Shown: positions 1 to 7,818 of the stretch, piece by piece
Layout: the number at the start of each line of letters is the position of its first letter
Numbering within the stretch: position 1 is the stretch's first letter
Assembly: GCF_051521505.1 (NCBI RefSeq)
Contig: NZ_CP150356.1
Coordinates: forward strand, 4,278,001-4,342,000
From: Sorangium sp025924095
GTDB lineage: Bacteria; Myxococcota_A; Polyangia; Polyangiales; Polyangiaceae
DNA length: 64,000 nucleotides
Direction: 5' to 3'
Position numbers and translations under genes: made by a program
The notes under the pieces: model-generated
What the model was told of the DNA's origin: nothing
The model's database searches: none
The model's input: the letters and a program-made list of their open reading frames with translations, nothing else

Positions 1-1
1 T

Positions 2-178
2 GCGCCGGGGACCCCGGCGGCCGACGATTATCTGGCGGTGGTCGATCGCATCATCGAGAGTCGCGAGCGGGGCGCGGCCGGCTCGGAGGCAGGGGCGGCG
101 CACGAGCCGGGATCGCGGGGCACCGACCGGGCGGACGCGGCGGCAGAGCGGCCGGGCGCTGCGGCGGCCGGCGCATGA
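2..178 (+). CDS. C-terminal end of a truncated protein, possibly ParA-like ATPase
   Basis: This is the last 58 codons of a gene that begins left of the window; the frame is open from base 2 to a TGA at 176-178. The visible sequence starts with a short helical piece (DDYLAVVDRIIE) followed by a low-complexity Ala/Gly/Arg/Glu tail. A DDYL-type helix near the C-terminus followed by a disordered tail is compatible with a ParA/Soj-type partition ATPase, and a small ribbon-helix-helix protein follows directly, which is a common ParA partner. No catalytic motif is in view, so the ParA assignment is inference from context only. The stop codon lies inside the first of two 32-bp repeats. Confidence 0.55.
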   Translation, partial: APGTPAADDYLAVVDRIIESRERGAAGSEAGAAHEPGSRGTDRADAAAERPGAAAAGA

Positions 179-238
179 AGGGACCCGCGGCAGCGGGTCT
201 CGCTGGATGAAGGGACCCGCGGCAGCGGGTCTCGATGG
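175..238. promoter_or_regulatory. Two tandem 32-bp repeats, each with a perfect hairpin; candidate operator or centromere-like site
   Basis: Two 32-bp units (175-206 and 207-238) differ at one base, and a third partial copy begins at 239. Each unit contains a perfect inverted repeat, gacccgc-ggca-gcgggtc, at 182-199 and 214-231. The pair lies exactly between the end of the upstream gene and a ribbon-helix-helix gene. Such proteins usually bind tandem short operators, so an autoregulatory operator or a partition-type site is plausible. Neither hairpin is followed by a T-run, which argues against a simple terminator. Confidence 0.55.
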
Positions 239-291
239 ATGAAGGGCCCGCACTCGCGGAGCCCCGACCGGGCAGAGAGCTGGAGGACGCA

Positions 292-636
292 ATGAAGAGC
301 GAAGGCGATCTCGGGGGCGCCGCGCGGGCGCTGCTCGATCGCGACGAGGTGGAAGGTGTTCTGTCCGGGGCGTTCTATACACCCACGGAAGCGCCGCGTT
401 CGCGCGCGAAGACCCGGGCGACCGGCGCCGCATCCGAGCCAGGTGCTGCGCCGCCGCCCGAGAGACCGCAGCACTACAAGGTCATCTGTATCTCGATGTA
501 CACCGGGGATCTCGAGAGGCTGGATGAGATGGTCAGCGCCCTCAAGGCGCGCGGCATGACGAAGGCCAACCGAAGCGCGCTGATCCGGCATGCGCTCTCC
601 CAGGTGGACCTCGACAAGATCCCCAAGGGGATCTAG
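292..636 (+). CDS. Small ribbon-helix-helix (CopG/MetJ-type) DNA-binding protein
   Basis: A 114-residue protein. I chose the ATG at 292 because GGAGG lies six bases upstream; an in-frame ATG at 235 would put the start inside the second hairpin repeat. The N-terminal half is Ala/Pro-rich and probably disordered. The last about 50 residues show the ribbon-helix-helix pattern: a short strand (KVICISMY), a helix (LERLDEMVSALK), then the turn and second helix (NRSALIRHAL). Such proteins bind DNA as dimers through the strand. The position behind a possible ParA fragment and behind tandem palindromic repeats suggests a partition-adaptor or autorepressor role. The fold is a fairly secure call; the partner and site are inferred. 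Confidence 0.7.
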   Translation: MKSEGDLGGAARALLDRDEVEGVLSGAFYTPTEAPRSRAKTRATGAASEPGAAPPPERPQHYKVICISMYTGDLERLDEMVSALKARGMTKANRSALIRHALSQVDLDKIPKGI

Positions 637-795
637 GTCGACTTTCCAGGGAGACCTCGACGAGGCGACGGCGGCGCGGCCTCGCGCGGCATGACCTCGC
701 CCGGCAGCAGCGCCGCGGGGTTGTCGCGTGCTAGGGTCGGGATCAGGAATCGGGGAGCCACGAGCCGAAAATCGAGGCCTACCCAGAGAGGGAAC

Positions 796-1500
796 ATGGA
801 CCAGAACTTCGCAGGATACGGGACCCGTTCTTCGGCTCTCCGTGCCGCCGCGGATTCGCGCGAGCGCTTCCTCGTGCGAACGTACAATCACCTGTTCGGG
901 GCGATCGTGCTCTTCGCGGCGATCGAGGTCGCGCTGTTCAAGACCGGCGTCGCCTCGGTCATCGCCAGGGCGATGATGGGCACGAGCTGGCTGGTGGTGC
1001 TCGGAGCCTTCATGCTCGTGAGCTGGCTCGCCAGCCGCGCGGCGCACACGTCGATGTCGAAGCCGGTGCAGTACGCCGCGCTCGGCGGCTACGTGGTCGC
1101 CCAGGCGATCCTCTTCGTGCCGCTCCTCTACATCGCGGACATGGTCGCGCCCGGCGCGATCCAGAGCGCCGCGCTCGCCACGATGGCGGGCTTCGCCGGG
1201 CTCACCGCGATCGCGTTCGTGACCCGCAAGGACTTCTCCTTCCTGGGCGGTCTCCTGCGCTGGGGCGGCATCTGCGCGCTCGTCCTCATCGGGGCCGGGC
1301 TGCTGTTCGGCTTCCAGCTCGGCACGTTCTTCAGCGTCGCGATGGTCGCCTTCGCCGGCGCCGCCATCCTCTACGACACGTCGAACATCCTGCACCACTT
1401 CCCCGAGGACCGGTACGTCGGCGCCGCGCTCGAGCTCTTCGCCTCCGTCGCCCTGCTGTTCTGGTACGTCCTCCGCCTCTTCACCTCCTCCCGCAACTGA
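796..1500 (+). CDS. Bax inhibitor-1 / YccA-family integral membrane protein
   Basis: A 234-residue, strongly hydrophobic protein with about seven membrane segments and a short polar N-terminus, matching the usual 220-240 residues of bacterial BI-1 (YccA/YbhL/TMBIM) proteins. The last helices carry the typical end of the family: a segment with an acidic residue (ILYDTSNIL) followed by HHFPEDRYVGAALELF and a final hydrophobic run. BI-1 proteins are inner-membrane channel-like proteins linked to calcium/proton leak or FtsH regulation; the substrate here is unknown. I chose the ATG at 796 because it follows a purine-rich GAGAGGGA; the frame is open further upstream, but that part has no membrane-protein character. 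A large inverted repeat follows the stop. Confidence 0.88.
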   Translation: MDQNFAGYGTRSSALRAAADSRERFLVRTYNHLFGAIVLFAAIEVALFKTGVASVIARAMMGTSWLVVLGAFMLVSWLASRAAHTSMSKPVQYAALGGYVVAQAILFVPLLYIADMVAPGAIQSAALATMAGFAGLTAIAFVTRKDFSFLGGLLRWGGICALVLIGAGLLFGFQLGTFFSVAMVAFAGAAILYDTSNILHHFPEDRYVGAALELFASVALLFWYVLRLFTSSRN

Positions 1501-1501
1501 G

Positions 1502-1620
1502 CGGCACGCGCCCGCTTCGGATACGGGCCCATCTCGACGTTTTCGGTGCTCGGCGTACTGGAGTACGCCTCCGCGCCGAAAACGCCGATCTGGGCCCGTC
1601 TCCTGTGCGGGCGCGCGCCG
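1502..1620. terminator. Large imperfect inverted repeat, probable bidirectional terminator or REP-like element
   Basis: The arms 1524-1560 and 1561-1598 are nearly perfect reverse complements: cgggcccatctcgacgtttt pairs with its complement around aaaacgccgatctgggcccg. The pairing extends outward through cggcacgcgcccgc (from 1502) and gcgggcgcgcgccg (to about 1620). The element lies immediately behind the BI-1 gene and before the convergent DUF4112 gene, so it could end transcription from both sides. It is followed by a G-rich tract of ggggac units (about 1630-1680) that reaches the stop codon of the next gene. Confidence 0.6.
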
Positions 1621-1678
1621 CTCGGGCAGCTCGGGGGACCGGGGGGACGGGGGGGACGGGGGGACCGGGGGCGGGGGT

Positions 1679-2224
1679 TTAGGGGGGTAGGAGGGCTTGT
1701 AGCGCTCTGGTCAGGGAGAAAAGTAGGAGGGCGGCCAGGGCCAGGAGGCAGCCGATCGCTACGGCCAGGCCGGCGTAGAAGCCTCGATCAGAGGGGCGGG
1801 CGCCGAGCTGCGCGCGCGCTGCAAGGTGCGCTTGCAGGAGGTCGAGGTTGCGCGCGTTCGCCTTGTAGGCGGCGTCGAACAGGTCGCCCAGCAAAGGCAC
1901 CGTGCCGAACAACGTCTCGAGACCCACGTTGAGCATCATCCGAAGCACCGTCGAGACGGGGAGACGATAACGCGCCGCCGAAAGCACGATGTACATCGAG
2001 AGACCGAAGCCGATGAGATCTCCGACCCCCGGGACCAACCCGATCAGCGCGTCGTAACCGACCCGATAGCCGACGCCGGGGATGCGGATCGCATTGTCCA
2101 GGAAGTGGCCGAGCGCGTTCAGGCGCTTCAGCCGATCCCCCTCGAGGTCGACAGTCCTCAGCGTGGTGATGGGTGTCACAGGGATGACGGACCGGTTCGC
2201 AGGCGGGTGAGCTGTCCCTCGCAA
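1679..2224 (-). CDS. DUF4112 family membrane protein
   Basis: A 181-residue protein with the DUF4112 signature: LDNAIRIPG, then DALIGLVPGVGDLIG, a second membrane segment, and LFGTVPLLGDLFDAAYKAN, followed by a C-terminal transmembrane helix. The function of this family is not known; it sits in the inner membrane. The start is uncertain: 2224 is a TTG, and an in-frame GTG at 2179 also lies before the domain. Neither has a clear ribosome binding site. The gene converges on the BI-1 gene across the large inverted repeat and diverges from the DUF4126 gene at 2281. Confidence 0.82.
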   Translation of the reverse strand: MRGTAHPPANRSVIPVTPITTLRTVDLEGDRLKRLNALGHFLDNAIRIPGVGYRVGYDALIGLVPGVGDLIGFGLSMYIVLSAARYRLPVSTVLRMMLNVGLETLFGTVPLLGDLFDAAYKANARNLDLLQAHLAARAQLGARPSDRGFYAGLAVAIGCLLALAALLLFSLTRALQALLPP

Positions 2225-2280
2225 GTGTACTTCGCACGCCCCAGACCCACCAGGGCATATGCGTTGCTTCTGGGATCGCC

Positions 2281-2805
2281 ATGGAGACGGTAAGGGCTGT
2301 GGGAAGCGCCCGGCAGTCGCGCCACTCGGAGATTCTTCTCCTGGGGCAGGCAGCTGGGCTCGGGATGGTGACAGGAATGCGTTCCATGCTGGGCGTGAGG
2401 CTCCTCGCGGCCAGCGCGCGGCGCGGCGCGTTCGACGGGCAACGCGGGAGCTTCTGGCGCACGCTTCGCTCGCCCGGAGCCCAGCGCGCGCTCAACGTGC
2501 TCGCAGGCGGAGAGCTGTTGATGGACAAGCTGCCCTCCGCGCCGAGCCGACTCGCAAGAGGTCCGCTCGGCGCGCGGCTCCTGATCGGGGCGCTCCTGGG
2601 CGCCGCCGTCGGCACGCAAAGCCCCGAGAGGAACATGCGGTTCGCAGGCGCCGTGGTCGGGGCAACGGCGGCCGCCATCGGCGCGCTCGTCGGGAATCGC
2701 GCCCGCGTGTGGCTGGACCGCAGGACGCGCATTCCCGCACCGGTCGCAGCCGCCGTCGAGGACGCCATCGCCTTCGGCCTGGGCGCGCTGGCGGCGCGCC
2801 GCTAG
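2281..2805 (+). CDS. DUF4126-like membrane protein
   Basis: A 174-residue protein, rich in Ala/Gly/Leu, with about four predicted membrane-spanning segments. The N-terminal part contains GLGMVTGMRSMLGVRL, and the middle contains ELLMDKLPSAPSRL followed by a Gly-rich helix. This resembles DUF4126, a family of small bacterial membrane proteins of unknown role. It is transcribed away from the DUF4112 gene; the two starts are only about 57 bases apart, so they share a short divergent promoter region. I cannot assign a substrate. Confidence 0.68.
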   Translation: METVRAVGSARQSRHSEILLLGQAAGLGMVTGMRSMLGVRLLAASARRGAFDGQRGSFWRTLRSPGAQRALNVLAGGELLMDKLPSAPSRLARGPLGARLLIGALLGAAVGTQSPERNMRFAGAVVGATAAAIGALVGNRARVWLDRRTRIPAPVAAAVEDAIAFGLGALAARR

Positions 2806-3008
2806 TGCCGAGCGCCGGTGCGCCCGCCTGGGCTCCAGACACGGCTCCGCCGCAAGCCGCGCGCAGCCCCGGAGGCGAGGGAAGGGCGAAGAGGATGCGC
2901 GCCGTGGCGCCCAGGGACGTCCCGGCGCGCGCACGTCTCGCGGCGCACGCACGTCGCGTCCTGCCACAGCGGGGCATCGCTGCCGCCGCGGTCACGGCGC
3001 CACGAGCC

Positions 3009-4610
3009 ATGCTGGCGCCGGACACGCCGCCGAGCCCGCACGCCCGCGTTCTCCGCGGCGGAGCGCGCGGGGCGCTGGCCGGCATCGCCGGCGCGCTCCT
3101 CGGGATGCTCGACGGAGCCGCGGCGCATGCGCAAGGACGGTACGAGTCCGCGCTCCTCGGCGGGCGCTCGGCGCTCCTCGGAGGCACAGGGGTCGTGCTG
3201 GGCGTCGACGGCGCCGCGCCCTTCCTGAACCCGGCCACCATCATCCGCATCGAGGACCGGAACATCGCGTTCTCGTCGACGTTCTTTCGCTACGCGCATC
3301 GCACGCTGGAGGCGTGGCATCAGCCAGGTCCGGTCGACTCCGCCCTGTACGGCGACCTCCGGCTCGATCACACGACGGTGAGCGATCACGGCCTGGACTC
3401 CCTCCCTGATGCGATGTGCTATTTCTTCGACTGGCAGCGCGGCGCGGGCGACGCGGATTCGCGGCGAGCGCGGGTCGGCCGCCAGACCATCGCCGCTTGC
3501 CTCGGGAAGACCGAGGAGAACGAGTTCGGGTTCGACGCGCTGCGGTTCTCGGGGGAATCCGGCCCGCGCCGCGTGAGCCAGGCGCAGACGCTCCGCTACG
3601 CATGGGGTCGCTTCAGCGCCGGTCCGTCGTGGAGCTACCGCGTCACCGATCGCCTCGCCATCGGCGCCTCGCTCCCGGTCGTGCGCACCCGCTACACGAG
3701 CTCGCTCGGCGTCGCCAGCGTCGTGGAGGACACAAGCACGGGCTCGGCGAGCAGCGCGACGTACCAGGCCGCGCTCTCCGGAGACTCCTGGGACGTGCTC
3801 GCGCACCTCGGGGTGACGTACCGGCTGACCTCGGTGTTCTCTGCCGGGATCAGCGTGCGGACGCCCAGCGTGCATCTCTTCGACGCGCTGGACGCGAGCT
3901 ATCACGACACGCTCGCCACCGGGACAGCGTCGGTCCGCACCTGGGCAGGTGAAGGGGAGTTCGTGGCTCCCTCGCCGGCGCGCGTGGCGGTGGGCGCGAG
4001 CGCGGAGTGGAGCCGGCTGCGGCTGGAGCTCGACGGCTTCTTCTACCTGGGCCAGCGCGAGCTCGCGCGGATCACCGCCGATCGGGAGGAGATCGCGATC
4101 GAGAGGGGCGCGGTGACGAGCCGGAGGCAGAGCCGGCTCGACATCGTCGAGGAGGCGGCGCCCATCGTCAACGTGGGGCTCGGCGCCGAGGTGTTCGTCA
4201 CGCGCGACCTCAGCGTGGTGGGCGGCGTGGTCACCGATTTCAACGCGCTGTCGAGCCTGCGGGGCCCCACGACCGCCGAGTCGAAGCTCTTCCTGGAGCG
4301 GATGAGCGGCGTGCACGCGGGGCTCGGCATGGTCTCCTATACGCAGTACGGCGATCTCGTGTTCGGCGCGCGCTTCGACTACGCGGCGGGGCAGATGGCG
4401 GCGGTCAACGCGTTCGCGTCCCCCATCCGGCTGGATCCGATCGACTGCCGCGAGATCGGCGCCACCCTGGTGCTCGCCGGGCGGATCAGCCTGCGCACCG
4501 TCGAGGGCGTGGCGCGCGAGATCGGCGACGCCGTGGAGGGCTCGGCCGCGGCTCCCCCCGAGCGCACCACGCCGAGAGAGCCGATGCGGGCGCCTGCGCA
4601 GGAGGACTGA
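3009..4610 (+). CDS. Outer-membrane beta-barrel protein, FadL/OmpP1-like
   Basis: A 533-residue protein with a signal peptide ending AAAHA before QGRYESALLGG. The mature part starts with a helical/loop region (LLGGTGVVLG...APFLNPATI) and then alternates short amphipathic strands to the C-terminus, as in FadL/OmpP1 barrels that take up hydrophobic compounds. It is somewhat longer than FadL (about 420-450 residues). I chose the ATG at 3009 because it places a basic n-region (HARVLRGGAR) just before the hydrophobic core; an ATG at 2895 would give an unusually long leader. The last about 40 residues are Pro/Glu-rich and do not end in the aromatic residue typical of barrels, so the C-terminus is odd. 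The transported compound is unknown. Confidence 0.68.
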   Translation: MLAPDTPPSPHARVLRGGARGALAGIAGALLGMLDGAAAHAQGRYESALLGGRSALLGGTGVVLGVDGAAPFLNPATIIRIEDRNIAFSSTFFRYAHRTLEAWHQPGPVDSALYGDLRLDHTTVSDHGLDSLPDAMCYFFDWQRGAGDADSRRARVGRQTIAACLGKTEENEFGFDALRFSGESGPRRVSQAQTLRYAWGRFSAGPSWSYRVTDRLAIGASLPVVRTRYTSSLGVASVVEDTSTGSASSATYQAALSGDSWDVLAHLGVTYRLTSVFSAGISVRTPSVHLFDALDASYHDTLATGTASVRTWAGEGEFVAPSPARVAVGASAEWSRLRLELDGFFYLGQRELARITADREEIAIERGAVTSRRQSRLDIVEEAAPIVNVGLGAEVFVTRDLSVVGGVVTDFNALSSLRGPTTAESKLFLERMSGVHAGLGMVSYTQYGDLVFGARFDYAAGQMAAVNAFASPIRLDPIDCREIGATLVLAGRISLRTVEGVAREIGDAVEGSAAAPPERTTPREPMRAPAQED

Positions 4611-4628
4611 GCCGCGGCGCGCCGCCGG

Positions 4629-6569
4629 TCAGGTGCCGCCCTCGTCCGGCTCGATACGCACCCGCTCCTCGTAGAGCGCGCCGCCCTCGCCGATGTCCGT
4701 GGTGCGGGCGCGGATCAGCGCGTTGGCGCAGCGGCCGTCGCGGAGGTGGCCGCCCTTCGGGATGAGCGCGACGTCGCGGCGCTGCGCGGGATCGTGGCGG
4801 AGCTGCACCGTCATCGCGCCGACGCGCGACACGATCCGGCAGAGGCCGCCGTCGGCCACGCCGCTCGCCGCGTCGGGGTGGACCGTCACGACGGCCGGGC
4901 CTCGCTGGGGCCTGGCCCACTGCGACGACTGGGCCTTCTCGGTGGACAGCGCCATGAGGAGCAGCGGGAGCTCGCGCTCGTCGGGATCCGCGCGCTCCTC
5001 CGGCTCCTCGGTGATGAGGTTGACCCGCCCGGTCGGGGTCGGGAACTTGCGGTCCTCGAACAGCACCTTCGGCGCCAGCGGATTGCGCACCGGCGCGCGC
5101 TCCAGCGCCTCGAGGGTGATGCCGAACGGCGCGAGCCTGGGCTCGACGACCCGCCGCTTCCAGTCGCGGGCGCTGCCGTCGAGCGCGCCGCCGAGGCCCA
5201 CGCGCGGCGCGAGCGCCTGCATGATCTCGAGATCGCTCTTCACCCCGTCCGGGGGCGGGACCACGGGCGTGGCGACGCCGAGGTAATGGTGGCCGTAGGC
5301 GCCGAGCACGTCGTCCGCCTCGAGCAGCGTCGTCGTGGGCAGCACCAGGTGGGCGAGCCGCGCCGTGTCCGTGAGGAAGGAGTCGACGACGACGACGAAC
5401 TCGCGCGTCGCGAGCGCCTCCGCGACGGCGTCCGACGCGGGCAGCATCGCGACCGGGTTGCCGGCGGTCACCCAGACGGCGCGGATCGGCGGGTCGCTCA
5501 TCCGGAGCACCTCCTGCCCGAACAGCGGCTCGCAGACGGTGCGGGGCGCGGGGCGATCGCCCCCGAACGGCGAGAGATCGAACGCGCCGCGCCGCTTGAA
5601 GTAAAACGAGACGCCGCCGCCGGGGATGCCGAGGTTCCCGCTCACCGCCGAGAGCGCGTCGAGCGCGCGCACGATCGCCCCGCCCGTGGTGCGCCGGCCC
5701 ATGCCCCAGCCCACGAGGATCGCCGCGGGCCTGTCGGCGAGGCGGCGCGCGAGATCCAGGGCGGCGCTCTCGGGCACGTCGGCCTCGCCGCACCACGCCG
5801 CGACGGAGCGGCCCCGCGCGAGCGCGCGGAAGGCGTCGAGGTGATCGCAGTAGTCCGCGGCGCGCGGATCGGTCCACCCCTCGTCGAAGAGCACGCGGGC
5901 GACGGCCATGGCGAGCGCGAAGTCGCCGCCCGGGCGCGGCTGGTAGAACGCCGCGCACAGGGAGGCCGTCCTGTGGTGCACCGGATCGACGAGCACGAGC
6001 TCCGCGCCGCGCGCCCTCGCCTCGCGCAGCACCGGCAGGGTGTGCGGGCTCGACGTGAAGACGTTCTTGCCCCAGAGGAGGATCTGCCGGGCGTTCTTCA
6101 GGTCGGCGAGGTCGTGGCTGTCCTCCTCGCCGAAATCGGCGAGCTGCGCGGCGTCGCCCGCGCCGGAGCAGATGTCGCCGCGCTTGACCGTGACCGGCCC
6201 GAACCGCGCGAAGAAGGCGTCGGTGATCCCCGTGAGCATCCCGAGCGAGCCGCCGCTCCGGTAGTGGAAGATCGCGGCCGGGCCCGACTCGCGCCGGATC
6301 GCGAGCAGCCGCTCGGCCGCGGCGTCGAGCGCTTCTTCCCAGGAGACCGGGACGAGCTCGCCGCCCTTGCGGAGCAGCGGCGTCGTCAGGCGCTCGGGTG
6401 AGTCCTGGGTCTCCAGGAAGCGCGACGTCCGGTAGCAGAGGAAGCCCCTCGTGACCGGGTGGTCCGGGTCGCCGCCGAGGCGCACGACGCGGCCGTCCTT
6501 CACGGTGGCCACGATGCTGCAAGCGTCGGGGCAGTCGCGGTTACAGACCGTCTTGCGGATCTCCTGCAC
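4629..6569 (-). CDS. Molybdopterin-dependent oxidoreductase with N-terminal [4Fe-4S] site
   Basis: A 646-residue protein of the DMSO-reductase superfamily. Residues C9, C13, C17 and C45 form the CX3CX3CX27C cluster-binding motif at the N-terminus. Next come the Mo-bisMGD domains (SWEEALDAAAERL, FHYRSGGSLGMLTG, SGAGDAAQLADFG, LLWGKNVFTSSPHT, ILVGWGMGRRTTGGA, WVTAGNP) and a C-terminal dinucleotide-binding beta-barrel (LLLMALSTEKAQSSQW). The length suits the compact single-subunit members often annotated as formate-dehydrogenase-like. There is no Tat signal, so it probably works in the cytoplasm. No Cys or Sec stands at the usual Mo-ligand position; a Ser or other oxygen ligand is possible. The substrate cannot be told from sequence. 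Confidence 0.88.
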   Translation of the reverse strand: MQEIRKTVCNRDCPDACSIVATVKDGRVVRLGGDPDHPVTRGFLCYRTSRFLETQDSPERLTTPLLRKGGELVPVSWEEALDAAAERLLAIRRESGPAAIFHYRSGGSLGMLTGITDAFFARFGPVTVKRGDICSGAGDAAQLADFGEEDSHDLADLKNARQILLWGKNVFTSSPHTLPVLREARARGAELVLVDPVHHRTASLCAAFYQPRPGGDFALAMAVARVLFDEGWTDPRAADYCDHLDAFRALARGRSVAAWCGEADVPESAALDLARRLADRPAAILVGWGMGRRTTGGAIVRALDALSAVSGNLGIPGGGVSFYFKRRGAFDLSPFGGDRPAPRTVCEPLFGQEVLRMSDPPIRAVWVTAGNPVAMLPASDAVAEALATREFVVVVDSFLTDTARLAHLVLPTTTLLEADDVLGAYGHHYLGVATPVVPPPDGVKSDLEIMQALAPRVGLGGALDGSARDWKRRVVEPRLAPFGITLEALERAPVRNPLAPKVLFEDRKFPTPTGRVNLITEEPEERADPDERELPLLLMALSTEKAQSSQWARPQRGPAVVTVHPDAASGVADGGLCRIVSRVGAMTVQLRHDPAQRRDVALIPKGGHLRDGRCANALIRARTTDIGEGGALYEERVRIEPDEGGT

Positions 6570-6619
6570 AGCGGCAGGCTAGAGCACGCGCGCGCGGCGG
6601 TACACCGCGCCGCGCGGGG

Positions 6620-7591
6620 CTAGTCGGCCGCGAGTCGCTCGGGGGCGTAGTCTCGCGAGTCGTCGCCGGAGACCTCCTGGGCGATGACGCGGAGCTGCTC
6701 GTAGCGCTCGCGCAGGAGCGACCACAGCCGATCGCGGATGTCGCGCGAGTCGAGCCGCTCGGTCGGGCGGGTGTTGCTGAGCAGCCACTTCGCGGTGCTG
6801 TTCACCCGGGTCACCTCGTCCCTGGTGAGGGAGATCCGGCCTTGCACGTGGTTCCACCGGTCCAGGATGAGGTTGGTGATGCTGGCCGCCGCGCTCGCGG
6901 GATCTCCGGCGACGAGCGCGCGCCGGACGATGCCGTAGGTCTCCGGGACGATCCCGCGCGGGAAGCACACCTCGGCCGCGGCGAGCGTCGGGCGCAGCGC
7001 CTCGTAGAGCGCGTCGAGCCGCTCGGCCACCTCGGGCGGCGGCGCGCTCTCGGGTTGCATGCGCGCCACCGCATGGTCGAGCGCCATCGCGAGCTCCGGC
7101 AGGCTGCGGATCGCGTCGAAGCGGGACTTCGGCAGCCGGCGCCGGTGGCGCGCCGGATCGCGCGTCACGGACTGCACGGCGCGCCGGACGATCGCGAGCA
7201 CCCCGCCCGCGTCCCCGCGGAAGGCCTGCACGTGGGCCGCGGGGAGGTCGCTCGCGGGCATCGCGTACCGCTCGTAGCGCTCGCGATCCAGGCTCTCGTC
7301 GCCCCGGGGGCGCGGGTCGGCCTCGGACGGCGCGACGCCGGCGGAAGAGGCCGGCTCCGACCGCTCCGAGCTCGCCTGCTGCGGCCCGTCCGCGTCGGGT
7401 CGCTCGCCGTCCGCGCCGGGGAGCTCCCCTGGAGAGGGCGCTTCGGCGGCCTGTTGTGTCTCTTCCGGACCGGGCTCCACCGGCCCGGCTGCCGTGCGCT
7501 GGGCGGTGCTCTCGGCCTCGAGCGGTGTGGACCGAAGCGCTGGATCCCGCAGCGCCTCGAGGTCGTCTCGCGCACGCGTCATCCTGGTCAT
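6620..7591 (-). CDS. Unrecognised protein with acidic N-terminus and helical C-terminal domain
   Basis: A 323-residue protein that I do not recognise. Residues about 25-105 are rich in Pro, Glu, Ala and Ser (low complexity, acidic). The remainder is predicted mostly helical with many Arg residues (AIVRRAVQSVTRDPARHRRRL, SLPELAMALDHAVARM, LRERYEQLRVIAQEV). No signal peptide or membrane segment is visible, so it should be cytoplasmic. Two start codons nine bases apart (7591 and 7582, MTRMTRARDD) are possible. It lies downstream of the pseudouridine synthase on the same strand, but a strong hairpin at 7701-7758 separates them, so they are probably separate transcription units. Confidence 0.6.
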   Translation of the reverse strand: MTRMTRARDDLEALRDPALRSTPLEAESTAQRTAAGPVEPGPEETQQAAEAPSPGELPGADGERPDADGPQQASSERSEPASSAGVAPSEADPRPRGDESLDRERYERYAMPASDLPAAHVQAFRGDAGGVLAIVRRAVQSVTRDPARHRRRLPKSRFDAIRSLPELAMALDHAVARMQPESAPPPEVAERLDALYEALRPTLAAAEVCFPRGIVPETYGIVRRALVAGDPASAAASITNLILDRWNHVQGRISLTRDEVTRVNSTAKWLLSNTRPTERLDSRDIRDRLWSLLRERYEQLRVIAQEVSGDDSRDYAPERLAAD

Positions 7592-7700
7592 CGTACGTAA
7601 GTCGGCGCGACGGTACAAGATCCGCGGCCCCTCGCGCGCGCCGACGGCGGGGCCGCCGCGGCAGGGGCGCCGCGCGCGGGGGTGGTGGCCGGATGTGAGC

Positions 7701-7758
7701 ATGAAGGCGGGAAGGCGGGGAGAAAAGATCAATGATCTTCCGGTCTTCCCGCCTTCAT
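7701..7758. terminator. Perfect 14-bp-arm hairpin, probable terminator of the pseudouridine synthase gene
   Basis: atgaaggcgggaag (7701-7714) is the exact reverse complement of cttcccgccttcat (7745-7758). The 30-base loop holds a second small inverted repeat (aagatcaatgatctt). The element lies in the gap after the RluA-family gene (stop at 7819) and before the start of the next minus-strand gene (7591). Confidence 0.6.
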
Positions 7759-7818
7759 GGGGATCTCTCCGGGGCAAATCAGGCCACCCCCCGCGGCGGC
7801 CCCGTCCTCGGGCGCGGA

